DNA from: Cymodocea nodosa
Lineage: Eukaryota; Streptophyta; Magnoliopsida; Alismatales; Cymodoceaceae
Direction: 5' to 3'
Assembly: GCA_036874045.1 (NCBI GenBank)
Contig: JAZBRI010000010.1
Coordinates: forward strand, 4,670,001 to 4,734,000
Length of the DNA stretch: 64,000 bases
The notes beneath the pieces are model-generated. The model did no database searches and had not been told where the DNA came from. It saw only the letters and a list, made by a program, of their open reading frames with translations. Position numbers and translations under genes: made by a program. Shown here one piece after another: positions 45,405 through 56,765 of the stretch. Within the stretch, counting starts at the first letter, position 1. Every line of letters starts with the position of its first letter.

Positions 45405-46424
45405 GGCATGGCAGAGGAAAAGGAAGAGGAAGAGGAAATGCAAAAGACAAACAGATAGATGAAGATGAAGTTCCACGTATATGGTTTAAAAAGATTTTTC
45501 AAGTTGACAAAAGGTTAGCTCAAATCTATAGTGATTATTTCTTTTTTGAAGAAATACTTAATGAAGTTCAATAAGAACTTAATAACATAGTTGACAATAT
45601 ACAATACATGGGCATTAGAAGTAAATTTGATAGAGAGTATCGTATGAAATGTGTTGAAATAGCATTTTTGAAACAATATGCTAAATACTTGGAAAAAGGA
45701 GTAGGTTCATCAAATAGAATTCCTCAAACACCTATAAATGGAATTCGACTTACATCATTTGAGGAAGAACATGAATCTACAATACCTACACCTTTATTTT
45801 CAAAGGAAAAACAAACAAATATTGTTGTAGATTAGAGAAAAGTTGAAAGTCTTTGAAAGGCAATAGCTATAGAAAGTGCCTTAGAAGAATTGAAACAGAA
45901 AACTTTTATAAAATAAATTCAAAAGAAAACAGCAATAATAGCAAAAGAGGAATTGACTTGCTATAAGAGAAAAAGAGTTAGACAATCAAAACAAAAAGAG
46001 ATTGTTTCTAAGGAAACAAATTTAGTTAGAAAATCAAATGAGGATTTAATTCCAAAGGACAATGTATGTCTACACATTGTACCTTACATTGCATCTGATA
46101 AGGTCATCAGTTCAGAACACATTAAAATTGATGATGACAATGAAACTTTATTATCTTTTTCTAGAAAAGAGAACAGAGCAACAAATTAGTTCATGTTTTT
46201 CTATAGTATCAAGCCTTGGTGATAAGGAAATTGAACAATTAGAGCATCAGGTAGACGACATTGAACAAGTTATTGTAGATGTGCTTGAAAATATTGAGGC
46301 AGTAACTAGTTCAGAGGCTAGATTGTCTAGAGTAGTAGCTATTGTAAAAGACAAGACTCTAAAAGAGCTTAACGTTGATCAGCCTTTTTTAGAATCTATA
46401 GAACCAAAGTCTGAGAATTCATAG
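45405..46424 (+). pseudogene. Post-pol ORF of copia E, N-terminal half
   Basis: Starts near 45405 with a GRGKGRGRG stretch, comparable to the RG-rich start of the D ORF. It then reads a charged helical region, in which EYRMKCVEIAFLKQYAKYL aligns with QFRLKQIELSALHLWKR of D. Stops occur near 45571, 45835, 45856 and 45914, and a frame change near 46180. It is cut at 46432 by the H LTR, so the conserved C-terminal domain is not visible. Confidence 0.6.
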
Positions 46425-46432
46425 CATGTAAA

Positions 46433-47872
46433 TGTTAGGACCCTTGTATTTTGATAATGCAAAAACCTGTGTGAGGAATCAAATTGTATTTCACAGATCA
46501 AACAGTGCAACAAAAGAGCAGAAGCAGATAAGTTAATTTAGATAGTTTAGAATTTGCTGCAAGAGATAAACAAGAAATTGGAAGGTTATCAAGCTTAATT
46601 ATCCGAAAGAGATAAATTTTCGGTGAGTTACCAGGCTTAAGTATCTGTTGAGTTAGCTTTAAGCAGCAGAATCACCATTGGACGGTTAGAAAATTAACTA
46701 TCTAAAAATACAAGGCCTTTGGAGGGTTTTAAAGATAGTTGGTTGAATGATTGAAGAGTTAAGGCACTAACTATCTAGAAGCTCAAGGAAAATCGGAAAG
46801 TTAGGAAGGCTAACTATCCGAAACTTAACTCATTAAATTTCCCATGTGCAGAAATCTAGAATAGAAGCTTAAAAGGATTTTTCGGAGAGTTAGAAAGTTA
46901 ACTATCTGAAAAATAAGAGGTTTAGGAAGGTTACAAACTTAACTATCCAAAACTTAAATCACTCCATTTTGCACGTGCAGAAATAAGAAGAAAGCAGTCG
47001 GAAGCTTAAAAGAGGATTCGAAAGGTTACTATAGCTAACTATCCGAAAGTTGAAGAATTTCGATAAGTTAACATTCATAACCATCTGAACTTAAGATTCT
47101 TCATGTGTGTAACTTAAAATCCCACGTGACATAGACAAAAGGACTTAAGTGGATTTTCGGTGAATTACGACTGTTCTTCGAAGAGTTCACAGCTAACCAT
47201 TCGAAAATCAAAGGGAATCAAAAGGTTACATACTAGACAGTATATAGAATAGTAACTTACTATTTTTGGGACTGACTACACAACAAGTACAGTAGAAAAC
47301 ATCCATTGGAAGTAAATATGATCATTATACCTCTTGGTATAAATATGAGAAGTATAGCGAAGATTATGACAATGATTATCATATATTGTGAGTTATTCAA
47401 AAATTCCAAATATGCTTTCAAGTCTGCAATATTCAAGAATACTCTCAAAGTCCACTACAGCACAAAATTTCCCTGTGCCCAAACTCTGTTTCAAAGATCA
47501 AAGCTGTTGGTTCATGAGTTTCAAACTAAAAGCTCACTGTTGGTTAAGAGCTTGTACCTGAAAGCTCAAAGAAAGGTTGATTGCTAAGCTTCAACTTGAA
47601 AGCTCAAGTGTTAGTTCTTGCTTCAACCTGAAAGCATGTGTTGTAAGTATTCATATAGTTAGTGAAGCCCAAGTGAATCTTGGGGGTGGACTAGCCAAGT
47701 TGGTGAACCACCTAAAAATCTTCTTATGTTCCTTTTTATTTACTGTTTTTGCATCCATTTCAATTAATTCATCTCACAGATAAATTAAATCAATGAATTA
47801 AGTTATAAAAGAAGTACGATTTACACACTCACACCATTCACCCTCCCTCTAGTAAGCCTATCAATCCTAACA
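46433..47872 (+). repeat. 5' LTR of copia H
   Basis: TGTTAGGACCC at 46433 to CCTAACA at 47872, followed 2 nt later by an iMet PBS. The array at 46560-47235 holds diverged TAACTATCCGAAA-type half-sites and dyads and CACGTG-like sites (near 46971 and 47114). The solo LTR at 21231-23077 is the same family. Confidence 0.85.
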
Positions 47873-47874
47873 AT

Positions 47875-47887
47875 TGGTATTAGAGCC
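47875..47887 (+). other. Primer-binding site of copia H (tRNA-iMet)
   Basis: TGGTATTAGAGCC, one base different from the usual plant copia PBS (C to T). Confidence 0.9.
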
Positions 47888-47921
47888 TAGTTAATCCATT
47901 GTAAGATTTAATCATCTGGAT

Positions 47922-48847
47922 TTATGGAATAATTTGCTGAGGGGCAAAACATCCACAAACCTCCTCTATTTGATGGTTCCAACTATAATTATTGGAAGAA
48001 TAGAATGGAGTGTTTCCTTAGGAGTTCTGATGTAAAACTCTAAAAGATTGTCATTCTTGGAACTATACTTCCAACCAGTAATGTTACAGACTAGACTGAG
48101 GAGAATGAGAGAATCATCTAATTGGATGCTCGAGGGCTGAATGCTATATACTATGCACTAACTGCTGAACAGTATAACAAAGTTTCTACATGTAATTCTA
48201 CACATGAAGGTTGGAAATTCCTTCAAGTTACACATGAAGATACAAGCCAAGTAAAGGACACAAAAGTTAGCATTCTGTTAAGAAAACTAGAATTATTTAA
48301 AATGAATGATAATGAAAACATAATTGAAATGTTTTCAAGATTTACTAAGATCATTAATAGTCTTAAAGGCTTGGGAAAGGAATTCTCTTCTTGTGAACAG
48401 ATACAAAAGATCCTCAGAAGTTTAACTGTCGAGTGGAAATAGAAATCCACCTCCATTCAATATTCCAAGGATCTCAACAACTACACTGTTGAAGAGCTAT
48501 TGGGCAATCTACTGGCCCATGAGGTTCAAATGAAGGATTGGAAGGAATAGGAGGGAACTGTTGAAAAGAAAGCTGAGAAGAAAAGGAAATTGCATTTCCT
48601 TCAACAAAAGAAGCTTTAAGCTCAAATGAGGGTAAGATTATGCTGCTGGCAAGAAATTTCATGAAGAAAAGCAATAAGACCATCTCCTCTAGAAGAACAA
48701 TCCCTACATGCTTTAAATGCAAAAGGCAAGGGCACATACAAACCTTTTGTCCATTACAGATAGAAGAGGATCAACTGGATAAGAAGAAAAGATGGAAGAA
48801 CAAAAAGAAAATGACTCTCAAAGCTACTTGGGATGATAGTAGCTCTT
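47922..48847 (+). pseudogene. gag: Gag of copia H, cut by LTR F
   Basis: Begins ATGGAATAA at 47922, so the third codon is already a stop. The sequence is still copia gag: GSNYNYWKNRMECFLRSSD, LNAIYYALTAEQYNKVS, LRKLELFKMNDNENI, SLKGLGKEF, then the zinc knuckle CFKCKRQGHIQTFC near 48720 and LKATWDDSS at its break. Further stops are present near 48045, 48094, 48118 and 48441. The rest of H is absent. Confidence 0.8.
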
Positions 48848-49173
48848 TGTTTAGAATGAAAAAGTGCATATTATTAATGATTAAATGATGGTTAATTGCA
48901 TAATATTTAGCTTATCATATGAGAATTAAGCCATTATGTTATAACTGCACTGTTATATGCTTTAATTGAAGAATCTGCTTAATTTTGGAGAATTAATGTT
49001 AATTTAGTACATTTACGAACTGTCGGTAAGTTATAGGCTGTGAAATTCTTAAGTATCCGAATTTTCTAATATTTTAGACAGTTATGTTTAATAGACCGAA
49101 TATGTATCGGATAGTTATGTTTAAATTGCCGAATAGTTATGTTTTGAGAGAATATTTTATTATTTCCAGATGT

Positions 49174-49610
49174 ACACGTGTCGAAACCAGAATGAATGTC
49201 TTAAGTGAACTTTCGATGAGTTATCTATAACTATCCGAAATTGTAGCTGGGCATCGGATAGTTATCCCTGTAACTCTCCGAAATCTCTTGTTATTTATAA
49301 AATAGCTGAGGACACGTGTCATGTTCTAGGTAAGTGACTTAAGTGGATTTTTGGTGAGTTAGCTGTAACTATCCGAAAATGCATCTAAGTATCGGATAGT
49401 TAGACCTGTAACTCTCCGAAATCTCTTTTTATGATTAAACTGCTGTTGACACGTGTCGAGATCTGGTAGATTTACTTAAGTTATATATCGGTGAGTTAAC
49501 TATAACTATTCGAAAATGCATCTGAGCATCGGATAGTTAAGTTTATAAGTATCCAAAATGCACCTGAGCATCAGATAGTTAGATTTATGCACGTGTTGAA
49601 TTTAAATGCT
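49174..49610 (+). repeat. 138-bp tandem array of G-box and alternating N4/N6 dyads
   Basis: Three units. CTTAAGT marks stand at 49200, 49338 and 49476 (period 138), and GACACGTGTC-type sites at 49174, 49311 and 49449, with a fourth CACGTG near 49594. Each unit has an N4 dyad (for example GGTGAGTTA-GCTG-TAACTATCCG) and then, 15-20 bp on, an N6 dyad (CGGATAGTTA-GACCTG-TAACTCTCCG). In element order the spacers run 4, 6, 4, 6, 4, 6. Confidence 0.9.
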
Positions 49611-50754
49611 TTAGAATATCACGTGAGATGCACATGTTTAACTTGTTAAGTTAGCATAACTGCACGCATTGAGTTACATGAATATACACTAAGGTAACGT
49701 GTTATGTTAGCGGCTTATTTCTTTATTGCATGTCTTTTATAGTTATTTTCCAAAATGCCACTGTAGCGGTTGTAGGAACGGACAGTTGGAAGGAAAAACC
49801 AAGTTTGCACATATCACACAGGAATTCAATCGCGTAGGGAGAAGGAAGCATCACCGTTGATCTGAAGGAAGGAAATCCAACCGATCATTCAAGCAGAAGC
49901 AGTTACTACTGAAGAAATATAAAAGAAAAGAAGAAAAAAAGAAGGTGTGATCGATATGTGATCGATGAATGGCTAGTGGTGCAGAGGAGGATCGACGTCG
50001 CAATTCTCTAAAGTACCACACCAACCATCGTTATCACCATCATCACCACCATAATCACCAATCATCGGAGGTATGTGAGGATACTTGCCTGATGTCGGGT
50101 CAATTCCGAGCCAAACATAGTGCCTGACAACCACTATGAGGAGTGATCGCGTCGCGAGAAGGCAAGACATTTTCACCAAGTGCCGACTCATATTTCAAGA
50201 GATCGTAAAGCTTTTAGCCTTAGCTTCGGGTTGATGCCTGTATGCTGAAGAGGAGATCATCTTGCAATTCTGGACTCACGATTCTATAAGGAGAGGAGAC
50301 AGAATTGTAAGTGGTTTAATTTTCAGTGGTGTAATCGTGTTGCAAGTAGTGTCGGAAGTATTTACTGTCAAGTGAGATTACTTTACATTTCACCTTTCGC
50401 CCATTTCTATGTTCACATCAAAACAAAAATACCAAAAACAATTTATCTTTGTTTGTATGTTGTATTTGAGTGTTGTATTGTTTGTGTTGTATCGCGATTA
50501 ATGTTATCTGTATCAGTTTTGTGATTGTTTTATGTTAGTTTTAATTTTATAGTTTACTGAAATTGGTTCATACAAAAGACTTAAAGATTTTAATGGTTAC
50601 TGTTTGAATCATCTGAATGTTAGTATTGCTTAATGATAAATCCAACGTTAACTAACATTAAAAAGCTTAATTGATGTTATTTACAATCTTTGGAATCGCC
50701 CAATGGTTAGCCGAATTCCTTTGTAAATAGCAGTATTATAAAGAAGAGACAGAC

Positions 50755-50855
50755 TCGTGGAGTTAACTTAAGTCCACGAGGATAGTCCGTTGAGTTAGCC
50801 ATAACTCAACGAAGTCTATCCGTTGAGTTAACTATAACTCAACGGAGTGCTTATT
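50755..50855 (+). promoter_or_regulatory. Proximal dyad cluster of LTR F
   Basis: CGTGGAGTTAACTTAAGTCCACG, CCGTTGAGTTA-GCCA-TAACTCAACG and CCGTTGAGTTA-ACTA-TAACTCAACGG, about 270-360 bp from the LTR end; the inverted equivalent of 16925-17020. Confidence 0.75.
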
Positions 50856-51126
50856 GAATATAAATTTGAATTATTAACAATTCAAACAGTTCTTAAATTC
50901 ATCAGCAATTCCCTATGGGATCGACCTGTACTTGCACACTAATACAATAGACACTGTGCACTTGCAGTTAAAGTACAAATTGGAATTAATATCTAAATTA
51001 TATTAAAGGTTGTTTGTTTACTTCTAAAAGAAAGAATAGGCATAAAGATAAATTAACTAAGTAAAAATAGAAGTAACAAATCCAAGTTTTTCTAGTGTAG
51101 TGTTGGGAAAACCCAAACAAGTTTTA

Positions 51127-51144
51127 TGGCGCCGTTGCCGAGGA
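51127..51144 (+). other. Primer-binding site of element F (tRNA-Asp)
   Basis: TGGCGCCGTTGCCGAGGA, 7 nt after the LTR. It matches the tRNA-Asp(GTC) 3' end at 17 of 18 positions. Confidence 0.92.
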
Positions 51145-51253
51145 ATTGAATTGAGTTGAAGTGAATTGAATTGAATTGAATTAATATAAGTAACTGTTAG
51201 AGTTGTTTCGTTTTAATAGCCAGAGTTGTGTGTTTTCTTTTGTAATTGAGAAT

Positions 51254-52194
51254 ATGGCATATGCTTATGCTCAAAGATTTCTGAAACTTGTAATTAGCAT
51301 ATGTGAATTCTACAATTCTGAAGAACACGACATTTCTGATTGTTTCAAATTGAGACGTTTACAGATTGTTAGATTCCATGAACAACAAATGAATTATCCT
51401 CAATATAATAGAGCCGAGTATGTGAATCCTATAGTTTACCCAACTGATGGTCAATATAGAATGTGTAATATGATGAGAGACACTGAAGTTTGGGATAGCT
51501 ATGACAGACTGGAGCATAGTATAGAGCAAAATTTGGACAAACTGGAATACTTTGTGTGTCAACAATAAGAAGTCAACAAGTTAAACTATAAGGAGGCATA
51601 TTTAGAACCTAAACAGGATATAATTTACGAAACTGAAAAAGCCATAAAGAAAATTGATCAAAAATTGAATGCAATGAAATTAGATGATCTGGAAACCAAA
51701 TTAAAAGCATTAGACAAAAATGCAATGAAAATACAAGTTATGCAACAGGACAATGAAAATTATAATGTTATAAACCTGCACAACTTGCAAAATATACAAC
51801 AAAAAGAAAACACTAATGTAAGAGAATTTAAAGAATGCACTTTAAAACTAAAAACAATTGAAGATCATAATCACAAAAATGATATACAAAAACATCATGA
51901 AAGTAACGAAAATCTGGAAGATGTATGTGTAACATTAAGATCTGGAATTGATATACCACTAAGAACTCAAAATGAAAATGATATGAAGGTGGACAAGAGT
52001 AAAAATCAAAATGATAATGAAAATGTAATAGCTGAAAATCTAGAAATCATTGAAGAACAATCTGAATCTGCAATTGAAGCTAAAAATGATCAAACAAATC
52101 AACTGAAAGAAAAAGAGTCTTTGAAATCAAAATCTTTAGCACCCTATCCTGAAAGATTACAACAAACAATTTCTGAAAAACAAGAAAAAATCAG
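51254..52194 (+). pseudogene. gag: Truncated gag of element F
   Basis: ATG at 51254 (MAYAYAQRFLK); the in-frame upstream codons are not ATG. The zinc knuckle has lost its second Cys (CEFYNSEEHDISDC). A TAA at 51567 replaces a Gln codon kept in A. The coiled coil (51660-51800), VTLRSG (51930) and the charged linker then read openly into the protease. Only about 110 nt separate the PBS from the start, so no capsid domain is encoded. Confidence 0.8.
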
Positions 52195-53090
52195 AGAAAT
52201 TTTTGAAAAAGTACAAGTTAACATTCCTTTGTTAGATTTATTGCAGAATATGCCACCTTGTGCTAAATTTCTGAAGGATTGGTGTACTATGAAAAGAGAG
52301 CGAAAAGTTCTTAGAAATGTCTTTTTAGCTGAGCAAAGTAGTTCCCTATTTCTGCCACAAATTCCTAAAAAGTTATCTGATCTTGGAATCCCTGTTATAT
52401 CATGCACCATAGGAAATACCATTCTAGAAAGAACCTTAATAGACTTAGGTGTAGGTATAAATGTTATGCCAAGTGATATATTTGCATCCTTAGGATTAGA
52501 AGGCTTAACTCCTACTAGTACGGTTATTTAATTAGTTGATAGAAGTATAAGATACCCTAGAGGAAAAATAGAGGATGTCTTAATTAAAATCAAGAATTTT
52601 ATATATCCTATTGATATTGTAATTTTGGATTCCCAATAAATTAAGCATAAAAATAGTGATACATCTTTAATTTTGGGAAGGCCATTTTTAGCAACATCAA
52701 GGGCTGTTATAAATTGTAAAACTGGAGTAATGAAGTTAGCATATGGTAATGAGGATACTCAATTAAATATTTTCAAACCAGAAAGGTTTGAGGAGTTAGA
52801 AATGTCCTTACATACCATAGACTTTTTAGAAGATGATGGAGATATGTTAGATGATGTGATTCAAGAAGAATTAAATAGGCAAATCAATTCTGAAACTTTA
52901 GAAGAAAGTGAAAGCATAAATATAGAAGGAGATCGGGAAGAAATTAATTTAAAAAATTATGATGTTCAATTAGGAGCTCTAGCTTTTGATGGACAGCATT
53001 TAGAATTAAAACCTTTACCACCTGAATTAACCTATATATTTCTGGAAGATAAACGGACCTATCCAATCATTATTGCTTCAGATTTAAAAG
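52195..53090 (+). pseudogene. pol: Protease of element F
   Basis: In frame with gag from 51665: the CAKFLKDWCTMKRERK linker, then TLIDLGVGINVMPSDIF with the catalytic Asp. Stops (CAA to TAA) at 52531 and 52637. It resumes at 52673 (GRPFLATSRAVINC) with the acidic linker. Confidence 0.82.
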
Positions 53091-53322
53091 AGGATCAAAT
53101 AGCTAAATTAAAAGATGTAGTAAAAAGTTATAAAGAAGCAATAGGATGGACTATGACTGATATAAAAGGGTTAAGTTCAATTTTATGCTGTCACCACATA
53201 TATTTAGAAGAGAATGCTAAACCTGCTAGAATTCTTGAGAAGAAATTAAATCCAAACCTTAAAGAAGTAGTCAGGAAGGAAATAGTTAAATGGTTAGATA
53301 ATGATATAATTTATCCGATTTT
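53091..53322 (+). pseudogene. pol: RT N-terminal fragment of element F
   Basis: Continues the protease frame through KDVVKSYKEAIGWTMTDIKG, HHIYLEENAKP and VRKEIVKWLDNDIIYPI, then leaves homology at 53322 at the junction with copia D2. No catalytic motif is reached. Confidence 0.82.
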
Positions 53323-53659
53323 TCTAACAAAATGTTAATAACTTTCCTTTAATAAAAAGTACATACTTTCTATGTATTTTCCTGTTAAAATCTCTGTAAT
53401 AGCTTATACATAAGTAACAAAAATATAGTTGGCACTCACATTGAATCAATTTAACTTTTTCTTAAGTAATCTTTTCTGAATTTTTCTTAAATAAATTGAC
53501 TTCAATAAAAAATTAGAATTTCATAAATTTTTGACTACTAGAAAACTGTAATTCAAAAATAGATATGTTGTTTTGTTTTGTTTTTTTTTTAATAATAAAG
53601 ACATTAAATTCTAAAACTATCTTATAACAAACCAAAATATAATGAACAAGACCATTAAA
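53323..53659 (-). other. Post-pol spacer of D2
   Basis: Closely matches D 37622-37944. A T-rich run lies at 53570-53590. No gene. Confidence 0.6.
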
Positions 53660-55512
53660 ATATCAGATAACCTATAGATACCAAGTTCTAATCGTAATTT
53701 TGAGAATGTATTTTCATCTAAGGGTTTTGTAAATAGATCTGCTAATTGTTCTGTGGTAGGAACAAAATTTAATACTAATTTTCTTTTTATAACATTATCC
53801 CTTAGAAAATGATGTCGAACTTCTATATGTTTTGCTCGTGAATGTAAGACAGGATTTTTAGATAAACTTATTGTAGAACTACTATCACAGAAAATCTTAG
53901 TTGGTTCATAATCTAAATTAAAATCTTTTAAGGTTTGTCTGATCCACAGGATTTGAGCACAGCAAAGTGCAGCAGCTATATATTAAGCTTCAGTTGTAGA
54001 TAATGCTACACAATTTTGCTTTTTGCTAAACCATGACACTAAAGAATTACCTAACAATTGACAAGTGCCACTAGTGCTTTTTCTTTCAGACTTACATCCT
54101 GCGAAATCAACATCACTATAAATTACTAAGTTTAAAGAACTGTGTTTAAAGTAAAATAGTCCGAAATTGATGGTTCCTAATAGATATTTAAAAATTCATT
54201 TAACAGCAAGTAGGTGTGATTCCTTAGGATTTGATTGATATCTAGCACAAGTACACACACTAAACATAATATCTGGTCGGCTAGCTATTAAATAGAGTAA
54301 TGAATCAATCATACTTCTATATTGTTTTACATCTATAGTTTTTCTAGAGTCATCTTTATCCAATTTGGTGATAGTACTCATTGGTGTATTCTTTATTTTA
54401 GTGTTGTCTAAACCAAACCTCCTTAATAAATCTTGAGTATATTTTTCTTGTGAAATAAAAGTACCCTGATCTAATTGCTTAATTTGTAAGCCTAGGAAAA
54501 ATGATAGTTCATCCATCATACTCATTTCAAATTGATTAGTCATGTCTTTCGAAAAGGACTCAACTAATTTATCATTTGTTGCTCCAAATATGATGTCATC
54601 TACATAGATTTGAACTATTAATATATCTTTTTCGATCGTCTTGATAAAAAGAGTGTGATCTACCTTTCCCATAGAATACCCTTTCTCCATAAGAAATTTA
54701 GATAATCTTTCATACCAAGACCTAGGAGCTTGTTTAAGGCCATATAGTGCCTTCTTAAGCTTGTAAACATACTTAGGATGTTTTGAATCTTCAAAACCAA
54801 GAGGTTGTTTTACATACACTTCTTCTTTTATATATCCATTTAAAAAAGTAGTCTTAACATCCATTTGATATAATTTGAAATCCATATAACAAGCATATGC
54901 TAACAAAATTCGTCTTGACTCTAGTCTAGCAACAAGAGCAAATGTTTCATCATAGTCAATTCCTTCCTCTTGCTTGTAACCTTGAGCAACTAATCTAGCT
55001 TTATTTTTAACTATGTGTCCATCTTGATCTACTTTGTTTCTAAATACCCACCTTGTTCCTATTATGGACTGATTTTTAGGTGGTGGAACTAGATCCCATA
55101 CCTCATTTCTTATAAATTGATTTAGCTCATCTTGCATAGCTAAATACCAAAATTCATCTTTTAAGGCATCTTCAATTATCTTAGGTTCTAGTAAAGAAAC
55201 AAATGAATAAGCACCACAAATGTTGACTACTGATGACCTAGTCCTAACTCCTTGATTAGGATCGCCTATTATTTGATTATTAGGATGAGATGAAGCATAA
55301 CGCCAATTTCTATGTTGTTCCATATTTTCTATAGGTATGACATTATTTTCTTCTAAATTTTCATTATTCAAACTTAGATTTCTTATTCCGTCAGATAATC
55401 TATCAATTTCTCTGTCAACATCATTTGGTACTATTTCTGGGAGAATTTCTGAATCAAAGTTTTCAGCATGTCTTAAATCCAAATGAGAATTTTCATGAAA
55501 TTTCACATGCAA
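53660..55512 (-). pseudogene. pol: RT and RNase H of copia D2
   Basis: Open from 55512 to 54196 with the RT blocks of D, including the catalytic [10 protein letters not shown] and [19 protein letters not shown]. Breaks lie near 54193 and at the TAA at 53983-53985 after TEA, the latter identical to D. RNase H continues to the HFLRDN and LGIYRL tail near 53660. Confidence 0.85.
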
Positions 55513-56760
55513 AGTTTCCTCAATGGTTTGTGTTGATTTATTATAAACTCTATATGCTTTACTTCTAATAGAATAACCAACAAAAATCCCTTCATTTGAT
55601 TTGGCTTTAAATTTGTCTCTTCGTTCCTTAGTGTTTAAAATAAAACACTTACAACCAAAGGGTTTTAAATAACTTATTTTGGGAACCCTGTTATACCATA
55701 TCTCATAAGGAGTTTTATCTAAAATTGGTATTAGATGTACTCTATTTATAACATAGCATGCTCTATGAACTGCTTCTGCCTAGAGAAAAAGGGGTAACTT
55801 ATTCTTATTTAACATGGTTCTGGACATTTCCTGAAGTGATCTGTTCTTACGTTCTACTATCCCATTTTGTGAAGGAGCTCTTGGAAATGAGTACCTATGA
55901 TCTATGCCTAATTCTTCACAAAAGGTGTCCATTTGATCATTATCAAATTCTGTACCATGATCACTCCTAAGTTTTTGAATTTTAACATTTTGCTCATTCT
56001 GAACTTTATTACAGAATATCTTAAATATTTCAAAAACTTCAGTTTTATTAGCTAGAAAATAGACCCAAGTAAATCTAGAATAGTCATCAACTAGTACAAA
56101 AGCATAATGTTTACCTCCTAGACTAGTTGTTCTAGTAGGTCCAAATAAATCCATATGCACTAGTTCTAATACTCTTTTGCTTGTTATTTCATTTAAGCTT
56201 TTAAAGGATGTTTTATGTAATTTACCTAGTTGACATGCATCACACATAAACTCTTTCGAGTACTTAATTCTAGGTAAACCTCTAACTAGATTCTTTTTAG
56301 TTAGCTTTTGTAGTAATTTTAAGTTTGAGTGTCTTAGCCTTCTATGCCATAAAATGACTTCATCCAATTTTGCAATTAAGCAAGCATTGTCTTTAATAAT
56401 ATTAGAAGGCAAATTTAGAATACAAACAGATCCTTTCTTGTTTGCAGTGAATAAAATTTCGTTTGTAGTCATGCCCATAATTTTACAGGAATCTTTTTCA
56501 AAAATTACTCTGTAAATCTTCATTAAAACAAGAACACTCAATAAATTAAAACCTAAGTTTTCAACTAATAAGAGATCATTTATAAAACATTTCTCAGTTA
56601 CCTGAACCTTGCTAGACCCAAGGATATTTGTTTTGCTTTTATTTCCAAAGGTAACTTGTACATTCTTGGTCTTTGTTATTTCTGTAAGTAATCATATATC
56701 TCCAGTCATGTGGCTAGAAGCTCCACTATCCATTATCCATTTTGATTTGTGTACCTACAA
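55513..56760 (-). pseudogene. pol: Protease and integrase of copia D2
   Basis: The protease motif is intact here (MDSGASSHMTGD near 56735), unlike D and E. The pre-integrase region and integrase are open from 56541 to 55780 (ILWHRRLRHSNLKLL, CDACQLGKLHK, MDLFGPTRT, SDHGTEFDND, IVERKNRS). They end at the TAG (55780-55782) shared with D. Confidence 0.85.
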
Positions 56761-56765
56761 AACAG

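Larger units (their letters stand above)
44360..46432 (+). mobile_element. Copia element E, post-pol part
   Basis: Continues element E (26291-31787) beyond D. It holds a spacer and the N-terminal half of a post-pol ORF, and ends where the LTR of copia H begins. Confidence 0.75.
48848..51119 (+). repeat. 5' LTR of element F, 2.27 kb
   Basis: TGTTTAGAATG at 48848 to CCCAAACA at 51119. It contains the 138-bp G-box/dyad array, a GC-rich patch (50100-50190), the proximal dyad cluster, and the TCGACCTGTACTTGCACAC stretch near 50923. It is the reference copy for LTR ends in this family. Confidence 0.92.
48848..53322 (+). mobile_element. Athila-like element F, 5' part
   Basis: Plus strand: LTR, Asp PBS, gag, protease and the first RT codons, then an abrupt change to copia D2 at 53323. 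It interrupts gag of copia H at 48847. Same family as A and B; it keeps the best LTR and PBS of the three. Confidence 0.88.

Noticed and set aside
49174..49610. CRISPR-like array
   Set aside because: Regularly spaced repeats, but units are whole 138-bp tandem copies with diverged dyads, no unique spacers, in an LTR of a plant retrotransposon.
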